The notes: generated by a model from the letters alone, not told the origin. A stretch of 64,000 nucleotides of DNA from Planotetraspora kaengkrachanensis (GCF_016862895.1 NZ_BONV01000026.1:62001-126000); one strand, 5' to 3'; positions 32,253 to 42,700 are shown, counted from the stretch's first letter. A program made the numbers and translations.

Positions 32253-34424
32253 GTGACAAGGTTCGACGAGCCGCTGAAGAAGGCCCTCGGTGACAAGACG
32301 GCCGCTCCGCTCGAGAGCGCGCTGGGCATCGCCACGGTCGGTGAGCTGCTGCGGCACTATCCGAGGCGGTACGCGCAGCGCGGCGAGCTGACCCCGATCG
32401 CGTCGCTCGAGCACGACGAGCACGCGACCGTCGTCGGCAAGGTGTCGGCCGCGATGCGGCGCCCGATGAAGAACCGGCAGGGCACCTGGCTCGACCTCCA
32501 GGTCACCGACGGCAGGGACAAGCTGCACCTCGCCTTCTTCGGCAAGGGGGCGTACGTCGCGGAGCAGCGGCTGACGCCGGGCACCGAGGCCATGTTCTCC
32601 GGCAAGGTCAACATCTTCGCGAGCGGGAAGACGCGGCGGGTGTCGCTTGCGCACCCCGACTACGAGTCGTTCGACGAGACGCAGGAGACGGCGGAGGAGT
32701 TCGCGACCGCGCCCGTGCCGATCTATCCCTCCGCGCAGGGCCTGGCCACCTGGAAGATCCGCCGGGCCGTGCGCACCGTGATCGACGTGCTGAGCCTGGA
32801 GGACCCGCTGCCCGCCGAGGTGCGCGAGCGGCACGGTCTGTCCCCCCTGGAGGCCGCGCTGCGGCAGATCCACCGGCCGCGCGACATGGGGGAGGTCTCC
32901 AAGGCGAGGCGCCGGCTGAAGTTCGACGAGGCGTTCATCCTGCAGGCGGTGCTGGTGCGCCGCAGGCTCGCCGCTTCTGCCTGGCCGGCCAGGTCGCGGC
33001 CGGGGGCCGACGACGGGCTGCTGAGGGCCTTCGAGGGGCGGCTGCCGTTCCAGCTGACCGAGGGGCAGCTGGCGGTCGGAGAGGAGATCGCCGCGGACCT
33101 CTCGCTGGAACACCCCATGCACCGGCTCCTCCAGGGCGAGGTGGGCGCGGGCAAGACCGTGGTGGCGCTGCGGGCCATGCTGCAGGTCGTCGACTCCGGC
33201 GGCCAGGCCGTGCTGCTCGCCCCCACCGAGGTGCTCGCCCAGCAGCACCACAGGTCGATCGTGAAGATGCTCGGCGACCTCGCCACCGGCGGCATGTTCG
33301 GCGGCACGGCGGTCGCCCTGCTCACCGGCTCGATGGGCGCGGCGGCCCGCAGGAGCGCCCTGCTCGACGCCGCCTCGGGGAACGCCGGCATCGTGGTCGG
33401 CACCCACGCCCTGCTTCAGGAGCACGTCCAGTTCGCCGATCTCGGCCTGGTCGTGGTCGACGAGCAGCACCGGTTCGGCGTGGAGCAGCGCGACGCCCTG
33501 CGTGAGAAGGGCGGCGGGGGCAGGCCGCACGTCCTGGTGATGACCGCGACCCCGATTCCCCGGACGGTCGCGATGACCGTCTTCGGCGATCTGGAGGTCT
33601 CCACGCTCACCCAGCTGCCCTCGGGCAGGGCGCCGATCTCGACGCACGTGGTCCCCGCGGCCGAGAAGCCGCGCTTCCTCGACCGCACGTGGGAGCGGGT
33701 ACGCGAGGAGGTCGGCCTCGGCCGGCAGGCCTACGTCGTCTGCCCCCGCATCGGCGACCAGGAAGGCGACGAGGGGGATCTGGACAAGGAGGGCTCGGAG
33801 GAGGAGCGCAGGCCCCCGCTGGCGGTCCTGGACGTCGCCGAGGCTCTGTCCGCAGGCCCCCTGCAGGGGCTGCGGATCAAGGTGCTGCACGGCAAGCTGC
33901 CGCCCGAGGAGAAGGACGCGGTGATGACCGCGTTCAGCCGCGGGGAGGTCGACGTCCTGGTGGCGACCACGGTCATCGAGGTGGGCGTCGACGTGCCCAA
34001 CTCCTCCGTGATGATCATCATGGACGCCGACAGGTTCGGCGTCTCGCAGCTCCACCAGCTGCGCGGCCGCGTCGGCCGGGGCGGCCTGCCGGGGTTGTGC
34101 CTGCTGGTGAGCGAGGCGCCGGAGGGCACCCCCGCGCGGGCCAGGCTGGACGCGGTGGCGGGCACGCTCGACGGGTTCGAGCTGTCGCGGGTGGACCTCG
34201 AGCAGCGCCGCGAGGGCGACGTCCTCGGCGCCGCGCAGTCCGGCCGGAAGTCGTCGCTGAAGATGTTGCAGCTGCTCAGGGATGAGGACGTGATCGAGGC
34301 CGCCCGGGCGGAGGCGACGACCGTGCTGGTGGGTGATCCCGAGCTGAACTCCCACCCGTCCCTGCGGTCGGAACTCGACGCGATGGTGGCCGACGAGCGG
34401 GCGGAATACCTGGAAAAGGCATGA
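32253..34424 (+). CDS. recG: ATP-dependent DNA helicase RecG
   Basis: A 723-residue superfamily 2 helicase that reverses stalled replication forks and migrates Holliday junctions. An N-terminal OB wedge domain (about 50-150, including VVGKVSAAMRRPMKNRQG) precedes the motor. Walker A is GEVGAGKT (about 295-302). Walker B is the RecG-type DEQHRFGVEQR (about 403). Motif III is MTATPIPRT, and motifs IV-VI include TTVIEVGVDVP and the HQLRGRVGRGG arginine finger. GTG at 32253 lies 37 bp after the DAK2 gene, and the two are probably co-transcribed. A very large hairpin follows about 100 bp after the stop. Confidence 0.96.
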   Translation: MTRFDEPLKKALGDKTAAPLESALGIATVGELLRHYPRRYAQRGELTPIASLEHDEHATVVGKVSAAMRRPMKNRQGTWLDLQVTDGRDKLHLAFFGKGAYVAEQRLTPGTEAMFSGKVNIFASGKTRRVSLAHPDYESFDETQETAEEFATAPVPIYPSAQGLATWKIRRAVRTVIDVLSLEDPLPAEVRERHGLSPLEAALRQIHRPRDMGEVSKARRRLKFDEAFILQAVLVRRRLAASAWPARSRPGADDGLLRAFEGRLPFQLTEGQLAVGEEIAADLSLEHPMHRLLQGEVGAGKTVVALRAMLQVVDSGGQAVLLAPTEVLAQQHHRSIVKMLGDLATGGMFGGTAVALLTGSMGAAARRSALLDAASGNAGIVVGTHALLQEHVQFADLGLVVVDEQHRFGVEQRDALREKGGGGRPHVLVMTATPIPRTVAMTVFGDLEVSTLTQLPSGRAPISTHVVPAAEKPRFLDRTWERVREEVGLGRQAYVVCPRIGDQEGDEGDLDKEGSEEERRPPLAVLDVAEALSAGPLQGLRIKVLHGKLPPEEKDAVMTAFSRGEVDVLVATTVIEVGVDVPNSSVMIIMDADRFGVSQLHQLRGRVGRGGLPGLCLLVSEAPEGTPARARLDAVAGTLDGFELSRVDLEQRREGDVLGAAQSGRKSSLKMLQLLRDEDVIEAARAEATTVLVGDPELNSHPSLRSELDAMVADERAEYLEKA

Positions 34425-34514
34425 ACCCTGCGAGACTCGCTCAAAGGCGGAAGATCTCGGAAAGGCCGCAAATCGCCGTCAGACGCAGACGCGCCGACGG
34501 CGCGGGCGCTTAAA

Positions 34515-34584
34515 TGACCCAGGGCCCAGCCATGGGACGGCCTCCCCCCGAATGCCGTCCCCGGCTGGGCCCACCCTCGGGTCA
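34515..34584. other. 70-bp near-perfect hairpin between recG and rsmD (terminator or structured RNA)
   Basis: The gap of 381 bp between recG and rsmD contains one striking structure. GGGCCCAGCC (34522-34531) pairs with GGCTGGGCCC (34563-34572), inside which GGGACGGC pairs with GCCGTCCC (34554-34561). An outer TGACCC/GGGTCA adds more pairs. There is no T tract on either strand. It could be a factor-independent terminator of recG, a processing site or an unknown RNA. The rest of the gap (34425-34514 and 34585-34805) shows nothing that I can name. Confidence 0.6.
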
Positions 34585-34805
34585 GGTGCCGAGGGCGCCG
34601 ACGCGCGGAAGGGCTCACGATCACGTCGGCCGGCCTTCCCCTGGGTCACCTGAAGGCCGCAGAACTCATCATGCGGATGCCACAGGCCTCGCGATACCGC
34701 TCTTACTCATTCCTCGCTCCCTCTTGCCCACTCTTGACCTGAGACGATCTCCGCGGGAACCGGCCCGCGGAGCGGGACGGCCGAGCCTGACGGGACAATG
34801 AACGG

Positions 34806-35375
34806 ATGACGCGGGTGATCGCAGGGACCGCCGGAGGCCGCAGGCTCGCCGTTCCCCCAGGTGGCGCGACCAGGCCCACCAGTGACCGGGCCAGGGAAGG
34901 CCTGTTCTCCAGCGTGGGATCGGTGTTCGGCTCGCTCGACGGGCTGAGGGTGCTCGACCTCTACGCGGGGTCCGGCGCCGTCGGTCTCGAGGCGCTCAGC
35001 CGGGGCGCCGTGCACGCGCTGCTCGTCGAGTCGGACGCGAGAGCCGTACGGACGATCAGGGGGAACATCGCCTCCCTCGGCCTGCCGGGAGCCGTGCTCG
35101 CGGCAGAGAAGGCCGAGCGGGTGGTGGCCCGCCCGTGTGAGGAGCCGTACGACTTCGTCTTCGCCGATCCGCCCTACGCCGTGACGGACGAGGCGGTCAC
35201 CAGGGTGCTCGAGGCGCTCAGGGACAACGGCTGGCTGGCCGGGGACGCACTTGTGGCGGTGGAGCGGGAGTCCAGGGGGAAGGACCTGGTGTGGCCGCGC
35301 GGGTTCGAAGAAGACAGGGTCCGTCGGTACGGCGAAGCGTCCGTTTGGTACGGTCACGCCGCCGGGAACCCGTAA
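34806..35375 (+). CDS. rsmD: 16S rRNA (guanine(966)-N2)-methyltransferase
   Basis: A 189-residue Rossmann methyltransferase that modifies G966 of 16S rRNA. The N-terminal GTAGGRRLAVPPG and RPTSDRAREGLFSSV segments, SAM motif I DLYAGSGAVGLEALSRG and the catalytic DPPY in VFADPPYAV are all present. The length is normal. ATG at 34806 is used. coaD follows 17 bp downstream, the standard rsmD-coaD pair. Confidence 0.95.
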   Translation: MTRVIAGTAGGRRLAVPPGGATRPTSDRAREGLFSSVGSVFGSLDGLRVLDLYAGSGAVGLEALSRGAVHALLVESDARAVRTIRGNIASLGLPGAVLAAEKAERVVARPCEEPYDFVFADPPYAVTDEAVTRVLEALRDNGWLAGDALVAVERESRGKDLVWPRGFEEDRVRRYGEASVWYGHAAGNP

Positions 35376-35392
35376 ACCGTGGGGGTGCGCCT

Positions 35393-35869
35393 TTGCGTCG
35401 CGTCGTCTGTCCGGGGTCGTTCGACCCTGTGACCAACGGACATCTGGACATCATCGGCCGGACGTCACGGCTCTACGACGAGGTCGTCGTCGCCGTGCTG
35501 ATCAACGTCGAGAAGAAGAGCCTGTTCACCGTCGACGAGCGCATCGAGATGCTCACGGCGGTGACCAAGGAGTACGGCAACGTCCGCGTGGAGAAGTTCC
35601 ACGGGCTGCTGGTCGACTTCTGCAAGCAGCAGGGCATTCCGGCGATCGTCAAGGGACTGCGGGCGATCAGCGACTTCGACTACGAGTTGCAGATGGCCCA
35701 GCTGAACTACCGCATGTCGGGCGTGGAGACGCTGTTCATGTCGACCAACCCGGAGTACTCGTTCCTGTCGTCGAGCAGGCTGAAGGAGATCGCCCGCTAC
35801 GGCGGCGACGTCTCCGGGCTGGTTCCCGACCTGGTGAACGAGCTGCTCGTCGAGCGGCTCAGAGGCTGA
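35393..35869 (+). CDS. coaD: Phosphopantetheine adenylyltransferase
   Basis: A 158-residue nucleotidyltransferase that makes dephospho-CoA in coenzyme A synthesis. The start MRRVVCPGSFDPVTNGHLDI contains the TNGH ATP site. KGLRAISDFDYE and EYSFLSSSRLKEIA are the substrate and ATP-binding loops. The family start requires TTG at 35393, which sits after GGGGGTG. Longer in-frame versions extend into rsmD and are not supported. Confidence 0.95.
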   Translation: MRRVVCPGSFDPVTNGHLDIIGRTSRLYDEVVVAVLINVEKKSLFTVDERIEMLTAVTKEYGNVRVEKFHGLLVDFCKQQGIPAIVKGLRAISDFDYELQMAQLNYRMSGVETLFMSTNPEYSFLSSSRLKEIARYGGDVSGLVPDLVNELLVERLRG

Positions 35870-35941
35870 CGCCGGGCTGGTATTCTTTCCTTTCAGCCTT
35901 GCACGACGGCGGTTGTTCGCCATGCCTAAACCGAGAGCAGG

Positions 35942-36514
35942 ATGACTCAGCGCAGCCTTGACCCCCGAGCCCCTTGGGTGATCTCCACTCATGATCTGGG
36001 GCGCCGACCGGGGTCGATGCGCAAGACGACTCCCGTTCTCCCGGCGCCGGTGGATCTCGCGGTCGGAATGATCGGCGTCCCCAAGGACGCCGACGTCGAG
36101 CTGGACATCCGGCTCGAGGCGGTGATGGAGGGCGTGCTCGTCACGGGCACGGCGCGGGCTCCGCTCCACGGAGAATGCTCGCGCTGCCTGGACCCGTTGA
36201 CCTCGGAGATCGAGGTCGACTTCCAGGAGCTCTTCTATTACTCGGCGGACGACGCGCTTCCTGGAGGCGCGGGGGGAGAGGACGACCTCTTCCTCGATGG
36301 AGAGTTGCTCGATCTCGAGCCGGTATTCCGTGACGCGGTGGTGCTCGCACTGCCGCTGAGCCCGGTCTGCAGTGATGACTGCGCTGGACTCTGCACGGGA
36401 TGCGGGGTCAAGCTGGCGGAGGCCGGCCCTGACCACGGTCACGAGAAGCTCGATCCACGCTGGGCGTCGCTGCAGGGTTTGGTTGTGGACAACGAAGACG
36501 ATCAGGAGGGTTGA
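35942..36514 (+). CDS. YceD/DUF177 family protein (23S rRNA-associated)
   Basis: A 190-residue protein of the DUF177 family, linked in bacteria and plants to 23S rRNA accumulation. Conserved features are [18 protein letters not shown] with a CxxC, and the cysteine-rich [16 protein letters not shown], which together form a probable zinc site. The C-terminus ends [10 protein letters not shown], a family hallmark. ATG at 35942 is used. rpmF starts one base after its stop, so the yceD-rpmF-rnc order forms the usual operon. Confidence 0.9.
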   Translation: MTQRSLDPRAPWVISTHDLGRRPGSMRKTTPVLPAPVDLAVGMIGVPKDADVELDIRLEAVMEGVLVTGTARAPLHGECSRCLDPLTSEIEVDFQELFYYSADDALPGGAGGEDDLFLDGELLDLEPVFRDAVVLALPLSPVCSDDCAGLCTGCGVKLAEAGPDHGHEKLDPRWASLQGLVVDNEDDQEG

Positions 36515-36515
36515 C

Positions 36516-36695
36516 GTGGCCGTCCCCAAGCGGAAGATGTCGCGGAGCAACACCCGCGCCCGCAGGGCCCAGTGGAAGGCCGCCGCGGTGTCACTCGTGA
36601 GCTGCCCCCAGTGCCGCTCGCCGAAGCGCCCGCACGTGGCGTGCCCCACATGTGGCACCTACAACCGCCGGCAGGTCATCGAGCCGTCGGCCTGA
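36516..36695 (+). CDS. rpmF: 50S ribosomal protein L32
   Basis: A 59-residue L32 starting [20 protein letters not shown]. Two CxxC pairs (CPQC and CPTC) mark the zinc-binding form. GTG at 36516 follows AGGAGGG, which lies inside the end of the upstream gene. Coupled to yceD. Confidence 0.96.
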   Translation: MAVPKRKMSRSNTRARRAQWKAAAVSLVSCPQCRSPKRPHVACPTCGTYNRRQVIEPSA

Positions 36696-36715
36696 TCGCG
36701 CGCTAGCGGATCGGG

Positions 36716-36750
36716 ACGCCGGCCGGATCGTCAAACGACCCGGCCGGCGT
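36716..36750 (+). terminator. Hairpin after rpmF (terminator or processing site)
   Basis: ACGCCGGCCGG (36716-36726) pairs with CCGGCCGGCGT (36740-36750), an 11-bp perfect stem 21 bp after the rpmF stop. Only a weak T-rich run (TTACCTTGCTT) follows. It may attenuate transcription into rnc. Confidence 0.6.
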
Positions 36751-36815
36751 TACCTTGCTTAGAGGCGCGTGCGGTGGCGGTTGGAGCGAAAGACCGGCAT
36801 TAACGTGCCCGCGGC

Positions 36816-36864
36816 CGTGGTGGACGCCGGGGCCCCCGACTTCGGTGGCCCGGCGTCCACCACG
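36816..36864 (+). promoter_or_regulatory. 16-bp perfect stem-loop in the rnc leader
   Basis: CGTGGTGGACGCCGGG (36816-36831) pairs without mismatch with 36849-36864 over a 17-base loop, ending 70 bp upstream of the RNase III start. A 16-bp double-stranded RNA is a good RNase III substrate, and RNase III is known to cut its own leader or operon mRNA in several bacteria. Autoregulation is therefore a sensible inference. It could also be a terminator. Confidence 0.6.
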
Positions 36865-36934
36865 CCCTCGGGCCTCACATCGATCCACTTGCCTCCGTGC
36901 TCGGCCTTGCCATGCATGAGTCAGGAGGACGAAA

Positions 36935-37684
36935 GTGGCTGCACCATCGGGAAAGCCGGTGGCCGTGGAGGTCGCCAGAGACGAGCTTTACCAGGTCATC
37001 GAGGTACGGCTCAACACTCCCATCCTTGAGCGTGCGCTGACGCACCGCTCCTACGCCTACGAGAACGGCGGACTGCCCACCAACGAGCGCCTGGAGTTCC
37101 TCGGCGACTCGGTGCTGGGCCTGGTGGTCACCGACACCCTGTACCGGGGCCATCCCGACCTGCCGGAGGGGCAGCTCGCGAAGCTGCGCGCCGCGGTCGT
37201 GAACATGCGGGCGCTCGCCGACGTGGCCAGGACCCTCGGCCTCGGCAAGTACCTCAGGCTCGGACGCGGGGAGGAGGGGACCGGCGGCCGGGACAAGTCG
37301 TCGATCCTCGCCGACACGCTGGAGGCCCTGATCGGCACCGTCTATGTCGACAAGGGCCTGGACGAGGCGTTCCGCGTGGTCCACCTGCTCTTCGACCCGC
37401 TGATCACCCGGTCGGCGTCGCTGGGCGCGGGGCTCGACTGGAAGACCTCGCTGCAGGAGCTGACCGCCGCCGAGATGCTCGGCGTCCCGGAGTACCACGT
37501 CGACGAGAGCGGGCCCGACCACGCCAAGTCGTTCGTGGCCGCGGTGCGCGTGGGCGGCCGGCAGTACGGCACGGGCGCCGGGCGCAGCAAGAAGGAGGCC
37601 GAGCAGCAGGCGGCCGAGGCGGCCTGGACGGCGATCCGCGCGCTCAGGGACGCCCGCGAGGGCGCGGGGCTCGGCCAGTCCTGA
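36935..37684 (+). CDS. rnc: Ribonuclease III
   Basis: A 249-residue double-strand RNA endonuclease. The signature [13 protein letters not shown] is near residues 48-60, and the second metal ligands are in [15 protein letters not shown]. The C-terminal dsRNA-binding domain covers about 165-238 ([34 protein letters not shown]). GTG at 36935 follows AGGAGGA. It is followed by mutM, the order seen around absB/rnc in Streptomyces. It processes rRNA precursors and structured mRNAs. Confidence 0.96.
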   Translation: MAAPSGKPVAVEVARDELYQVIEVRLNTPILERALTHRSYAYENGGLPTNERLEFLGDSVLGLVVTDTLYRGHPDLPEGQLAKLRAAVVNMRALADVARTLGLGKYLRLGRGEEGTGGRDKSSILADTLEALIGTVYVDKGLDEAFRVVHLLFDPLITRSASLGAGLDWKTSLQELTAAEMLGVPEYHVDESGPDHAKSFVAAVRVGGRQYGTGAGRSKKEAEQQAAEAAWTAIRALRDAREGAGLGQS

Positions 37685-37752
37685 CGGCTCGCCGCAGATC
37701 GTGGCCCGGGACCGACAGGTGATCCGGGCTCGGGCACGAGGGGAGGAGCGGG

Positions 37753-38667
37753 ATGCCTGAACTGCCCGAGGTGGAAGTGGTCCGGCGCGGCCTGGCCAGT
37801 TGGGTCGCGGGGAGGACCATCGCGTCGGCGGAGGTCCTGCATCCCCGTGCGGTCCGGCGGAACGCGGGAGAGCTCCCCGACCAGCTCAAGGGCAGGACCA
37901 TCCTGTCCGCCGAGCGCCGCGGCAAGTATCTGTGGCTGCCGCTGCACGACAGCGCGGCCGATGACGCCCGTGGTGTGAGCGGTGACGCCGCTGAGCCGCC
38001 TGTGGCCGCGGAGGCGCTGCTCGCCCATCTTGGCATGAGCGGCCAACTGTTAATGGTGGAGCCGCTCGCGCCCCTGGAGAAGCACCTGCGCGTCCGGCTC
38101 GGCTTCACCGACGGGGGCCCGGATCTCCGGTTCGTGGACCAGCGCACGTTCGGCCACCTCCTGGTCGCCCCCATGGTCCACATGTCGCCGAGGTCCGTTC
38201 CCGAGCCGATCACGCACATCGCGGCGGATCCCCTCGAGAGCGCCTTCGACGACGCGGAGTTCGCGAACCGACTGCGGCGGCGCCATACCGGGATCAAGAG
38301 GGCGCTCCTCGACCAGTCGCTGATCAGCGGGGTCGGCAACATCTACGCGGACGAGGCGTTGTGGCGTGCGCGGTTGCACTGGGCCCGCCCGACGGAGACG
38401 CTCTCCCGCCCTGCGATCGCGGAGTTGTTGTCGGCGGTCCGCGAGGTCATGTCCGAGGCGCTCGGCCAGGGCGGCACGTCCTTCGACAGCCTCTACGTGA
38501 ACGTCAACGGCGAGAGCGGCTACTTCGACCGGTCACTCGCCGTGTACGGCAGGCGGGACGAGCCGTGCCCCCGATGCGGGACCGCGGTCCGGCGCGAGGC
38601 GTTCATGAACAGGTCGTCCTACAGCTGCCCGAAGTGCCAGCCGACGCCGAGAAACGCCAGGCCATGA
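37753..38667 (+). CDS. mutM: Formamidopyrimidine-DNA glycosylase
   Basis: A 304-residue base-excision repair glycosylase/AP lyase. The mature N-terminus Pro2-Glu3 ([14 protein letters not shown]) is the catalytic site. The beta-turn lysine is in [10 protein letters not shown]. The H2TH segment is [20 protein letters not shown], and the C-terminal zinc finger has CPRC and CPKC with the intercalating Arg in NRSSYS. An insertion at about 73-88 ([17 protein letters not shown]) is longer than usual. ATG at 37753 is exact. Confidence 0.94.
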   Translation: MPELPEVEVVRRGLASWVAGRTIASAEVLHPRAVRRNAGELPDQLKGRTILSAERRGKYLWLPLHDSAADDARGVSGDAAEPPVAAEALLAHLGMSGQLLMVEPLAPLEKHLRVRLGFTDGGPDLRFVDQRTFGHLLVAPMVHMSPRSVPEPITHIAADPLESAFDDAEFANRLRRRHTGIKRALLDQSLISGVGNIYADEALWRARLHWARPTETLSRPAIAELLSAVREVMSEALGQGGTSFDSLYVNVNGESGYFDRSLAVYGRRDEPCPRCGTAVRREAFMNRSSYSCPKCQPTPRNARP

Positions 38668-38707
38668 CGGATCCCCGCCCAACGGCCGCCGGGATCGGCC
38701 AGCTACT

Positions 38708-38983
38708 GTGAACGTGGTGAGGTTGACGGCGTGGGTCCGGGGCCGGGTGCAGGGGGTCGGCTTCCGCTGGTGGACACGCGCGAGGGCGCTGGAGCTCGGC
38801 CTGGTGGGCTGGGCGGCCAATCTCGCCGACGGCAGAGTCGAGGTCGTGGCCGAAGGGCCCCGGGAGTCGTGCGAGAGGCTTCTGGAGCTGCTGCGCGGGC
38901 CCGACACGCCAGGTCAGGTGGAGGGGGTGGTGGAGCGCTGGAGCGACGCCAAGGGAAGTATGGCGGGGTTTGTAGAGCGATAG
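38708..38983 (+). CDS. acyP: Acylphosphatase
   Basis: A 91-residue ferredoxin-like enzyme that hydrolyses acyl phosphates. The active-site loop [11 protein letters not shown] holds the catalytic Arg, and the catalytic Asn is in [10 protein letters not shown]. The length is normal. Starts at 38708, 38714 and 38717 (all GTG, in frame) are close together; 38708 is given, but the third may be used. It follows mutM by 40 bp and is probably co-transcribed. Confidence 0.93.
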   Translation: MNVVRLTAWVRGRVQGVGFRWWTRARALELGLVGWAANLADGRVEVVAEGPRESCERLLELLRGPDTPGQVEGVVERWSDAKGSMAGFVER

Positions 38984-39010
38984 GGCTTCCCTCAAACCAC
39001 CCAAATGCGG

Positions 39011-39126
39011 TATATTTACCTACCGAGAGTGCCCACTGGCAGGTCTGTACGGAGCGTTCAGCTTGACCGCCTCCATTGCCGGTGCGACTCTTGAGAGGAA
39101 CCACGCGCACCCCTCCCGCGGCAATG
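39011..39126 (+). promoter_or_regulatory. Promoter-like TATATT and leader hairpin before the coiled-coil gene
   Basis: TATATT (39011-39016) is an unusually good -10 element for this DNA. About 60 bp downstream, CATTGCCG (39074-39081) pairs with CGGCAATG (39119-39126) over a 37-base loop in the presumed leader of the 64-residue gene. The -35 region is not clear. Confidence 0.4.
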
Positions 39127-39172
39127 AAGTGCGCGAACCAGTCTGGTCACTCAGCGTGGAGGACCCTTTACT

Positions 39173-39367
39173 ATGGCGAAGGCTCTACTCGGCCACGTCG
39201 GCGGTCCTGACCCTCGAATGGTCTCGGAAATGCGCCGTCTCCAGCAGCGCATCCGGGATCTGGAGGCAGAACTAACCCGGCTCCAGGCACAGAACGACGC
39301 GCTATCGGCGCAAACTCGTGAAGAGACCCTGGTCCGGCTGCAGGATCGCGAGCCGGCCCTCACTTGA
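39173..39367 (+). CDS. Small conserved coiled-coil protein upstream of smc
   Basis: A 64-residue protein: MAKALLGHVGGPDPRMVSEM followed by one amphipathic coiled-coil helix (RRLQQRIRDLEAELTRLQ with heptad Leu/Ile) and a short acidic tail. I know similar small proteins of unknown function in actinomycetes. ATG at 39173 follows GGAGGA. It ends in its own terminator, so it is a separate unit from smc. The coiled coil suggests dimerisation; a role in nucleoid or cell-cycle biology is only guessed from position. Confidence 0.75.
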   Translation: MAKALLGHVGGPDPRMVSEMRRLQQRIRDLEAELTRLQAQNDALSAQTREETLVRLQDREPALT

Positions 39368-39393
39368 GGGACCGGCGCAAAAGAAGGATTGTC

Positions 39394-39425
39394 AGGGACG
39401 CCCGCAAAGGCGTCCCTTGTCATTT
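39394..39425 (+). terminator. Intrinsic terminator of the small coiled-coil gene
   Basis: AGGGACGCC (39394-39402) pairs perfectly with GGCGTCCCT (39409-39417) over a 6-base loop, followed by TGTCATTT. Confidence 0.8.
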
Positions 39426-39739
39426 GTGGAAACCGTTCGTCCGCCATTAATTCGCCGGCCAAGTGTCCACAAAGTCCATTTTTGTGCTGAGTGGTAGTTC
39501 CATCGGTGATTCGTCGCTGACGTCGGGTGTTCTCTGAACCGTCCCGGACGTCCTCACGCCGGCGGCCGGCCGGCGGATCCACGCGACCGTCCCAGGCCTG
39601 ACCGGCTTTCGCCGGGGCAGTATGCCTCGTTGCCGGGGACCGCGTCACCACAACCGGTGTCATGGGGTCTATCCGACGTCTCGGCACTGCCGGGACCGGT
39701 AGTCTTCCCCGATAAGTCTTGCGTCATGGAGGGGGCCGC
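39426..39739. other. Non-coding stretch upstream of smc
   Basis: About 310 bp that presumably contains the smc promoter. The only open frames are poor on both strands. I see no strong hairpin, no array motif and no recognisable RNA. Confidence 0.5.
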
Positions 39740-42700
39740 GTGTATCTGAAGACGCTCACCCTGCGCGGCTTCAAATCCTTCGCCTCCGCCACGTCCCTGC
39801 GTTTCGAGCCCGGCATCACCTGCGTGGTCGGCCCCAACGGCTCAGGGAAGTCCAACGTCGTCGACGCCCTCGCCTGGGTCATGGGCGAGCACAGCGCCAA
39901 ATCGCTGCGCGGCGGCAAGATGGAGGACGTGATCTTCGCGGGCACCTCGAGCCGCCCGCCGCTCGGCCGCGCCGAGGTGACGCTGACCATCGACAACTCC
40001 GATGGCGCGCTGCCGATCGACTACACCGAGGTGACGATCAGCCGGCTGATGTTCCGGTCGGGGCAGAGCGAGTACGCCATCAACGGCGACACCTGCCGCC
40101 TTCTCGACATCCAGGAACTCCTGTCCGACTCCGGCATCGGCCGTGAGATGCACGTCATCGTCGGCCAGGGCCAGCTCGACCAGGTGCTCCACGCCGGCCC
40201 GGAGGAGCGCCGCGCGTTCATCGAGGAGGCCGCCGGCGTCCTCAAGCACCGCAAGCGCAAGGAGAAGGCGCTTCGCAAGCTCGACGCGATGCAGGCCAAC
40301 CTCACCCGTGTGCAGGACCTGGCCACCGAGCTGCGGCGCCAGCTCAAACCGCTGGGACGGCAGGCGGAGATCGCCCGCAAGGCGGCCGTCATCCAGGCCG
40401 ACCTGCGCGACGCCCGGCTGCGCCTGCTCGCCGACGACGTCGTGAACCTGCGCGAGGTCCTGCAGCGCGAGGCCGCAGACGAGGCGGCCGTCATCGCCAG
40501 GCGCACCCAGGTCGAGACCGAACTGGCCGACGGCCAGCGCCGGGAGGCCGAGCTTGAGGCCGCGGAGAACGACGCCCAGCCCCGCCTGAAGGCCGTCCAG
40601 GAGACCTTCTACCGCCTGTCCGCCCTCAGAGAGCGGCTCCGCGGCGTCGAGAGCCTCGCGGCCGAACGGGGACGGCACGCAGCCGACGCCGCCTCGATCG
40701 AACGCCGCGGCCGCGACCCGGAGGACCTCGAGCGTGAGGCCGCCGAGATCCGGGAGCAGGAACAGGCGCTGTCCGACGAGCTCGACGAGGCACGCGACCG
40801 GCTGGAAGCCGCCGTTGAGATCCGCGCCGAGGCCGAGGAGTCCCTCGCCGCCGAGGAACGACGCCTGTCCGTCGCGGCCCGTGCGGCCGCCGACCGGCGC
40901 GAGGCGCTCGCCAGGCTCCGCGGTCAGGTCGAGTCCGCCAGGAGCCGAGCCCGCGCAGCCGGCGACGAGATCGGCCGCCTGACCAAGGCCGTGGAGGACG
41001 CGCACCACCGGGCCGAGCGGGCGCAGGCCGACTGCGACGCGCACGAGCTCGGCGAACCCGCGGCCGACCCGGAGCTGGTCGCCGAGTTCGAGGCTGCCCA
41101 GGAGGGCGTCGACCTCGCCAGGGCCGCCGTCGAGGTGGCGCGGGATGTGGCCGAGCAGGCGGAGACCGCCGTACAGCAGGCCAAGGCCGCCGCCTCCGCG
41201 CCGCGTGAGGCGCTCGGCGCCGCCAAGTCGGCCGTCGGCACGGCACAGGCCGCCGACCAGGAGTCGCAGCGCGCCGTCGCCGCGCTCCGGGCACGGCGCG
41301 AAGCGCTGGAGATGAGCCTCGCCGGAGGGATCGACGGGGCCGCCGCGCTGCTCGGCGCCGACCTTCCCGGCATCCTCGGCCCGATCGCCACCATGCTGAC
41401 CGTCCGGCCGGGGGCCGAGGCGGCCGTCGCCGCGGTCCTCACCGCCGACGCCGTCACCGTCGACTCCCTGAACGCCGCCGTGGCCGCCCTCGAGCACCTG
41501 CGGGTCGCCGAAGGGGGCAGGACGGCGCTGCTGATCGCCGGCGACGGCCAGGCCCTCCCCGCACGGACGGCCGTCGACGGAGCGGAATGGGCCTGTGACC
41601 TGGTCACCGTGCCGGAGGCGCTCAGGGCCACCGTCGACGTCCTGCTGGCGGACGTGGTCGTCGTCGACGATCTCGCCGCCGCGCGGAAGGTCGTCGAGGC
41701 CGACCCGAGCCTGCGGGCCGTCACGCGCTCGGGAGACGTCCTGGGGGCACACTCCGCGCACGGCGGTTCCGGAAGTGTGGCGTCGCCGCTACAGATGCGG
41801 GCCGCGCTCGACGAGGCCGCCGCCGACCTCGCCGCCGCCGAGACGGGTGCGGAGACCCACGCGGAGGCTCTGGAAGAGGCCGTGGCGGCCGAGGAGGAGG
41901 CCCAGCTGGCGGTCGACGCCGCGCAGACGCGCGTCGCCGAGGCGCAAAACGGTCTCACCATGGCGCAGAACGGCATCAACAGCGCACAGACCGGGCTGAA
42001 CGCGGCCCAGTCCGTGCTCGACCGGCTACGCGGACGACAGCGGGACGCCGACCAGAAGGCGGCAGCCGCCGCCAAGGAACTCGCCCGGCTCGAAGCGGCC
42101 GTCAAGGCCGCCCAGGACGAGGCCGCCCGCCTGGCGAGAGCCGTACAGGACGGCGAACAGGCCCGCGAACTGGCCCAGGCGGCGGTCACCGAGCTGGAGG
42201 AGCAGCTGGCCGAGGCCGAATACGCCCAGGAGCTGGAGGCCGAGCCGACCACCGACACGCGTGACGAGCTCGCGACCGGAGCCGGGGTGGCGCGCCAGGC
42301 CGAGATGGAGGCCAGGCTCACCGTCAGGACGTCCGAGGAACGCGTCAGGGGCATCGCCGGCCGTGCCGACGGGCTGATGCGCGCGGCCAGGCGCGAACGG
42401 GACGACCGCGCCCGTGCCGCGGCGCAGCGAGAGCGGCGCCGCAGGCAGGCCGAGGTCGCCGCCGGCGTGGTCGGCGCGGCGCAGATCGCGCTGAAGGCGC
42501 TGGAATCCTCGCTCACACGGGCCGCACAAGAGCGCGACGAGGCGGAGCGGGCACGCGGCGAGATCGACGCCGAGCTCAAGGCGGTGCGGCTCCGCGTCCG
42601 CGCGCTCAGCGCGGAACTCGACACCCTGGTCAACCGCGCACATGGTAGCGAGATGGCCAGGACCGAGCAGCGCCTGCGGCTCGAGCAGATGGAACAGCGG

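Noticed and set aside
30254-32335. 693-codon minus-strand frame opposite the DAK2 gene and over rpmB
   Set aside because: It covers two real genes in other frames and has no ribosome binding site or domain.
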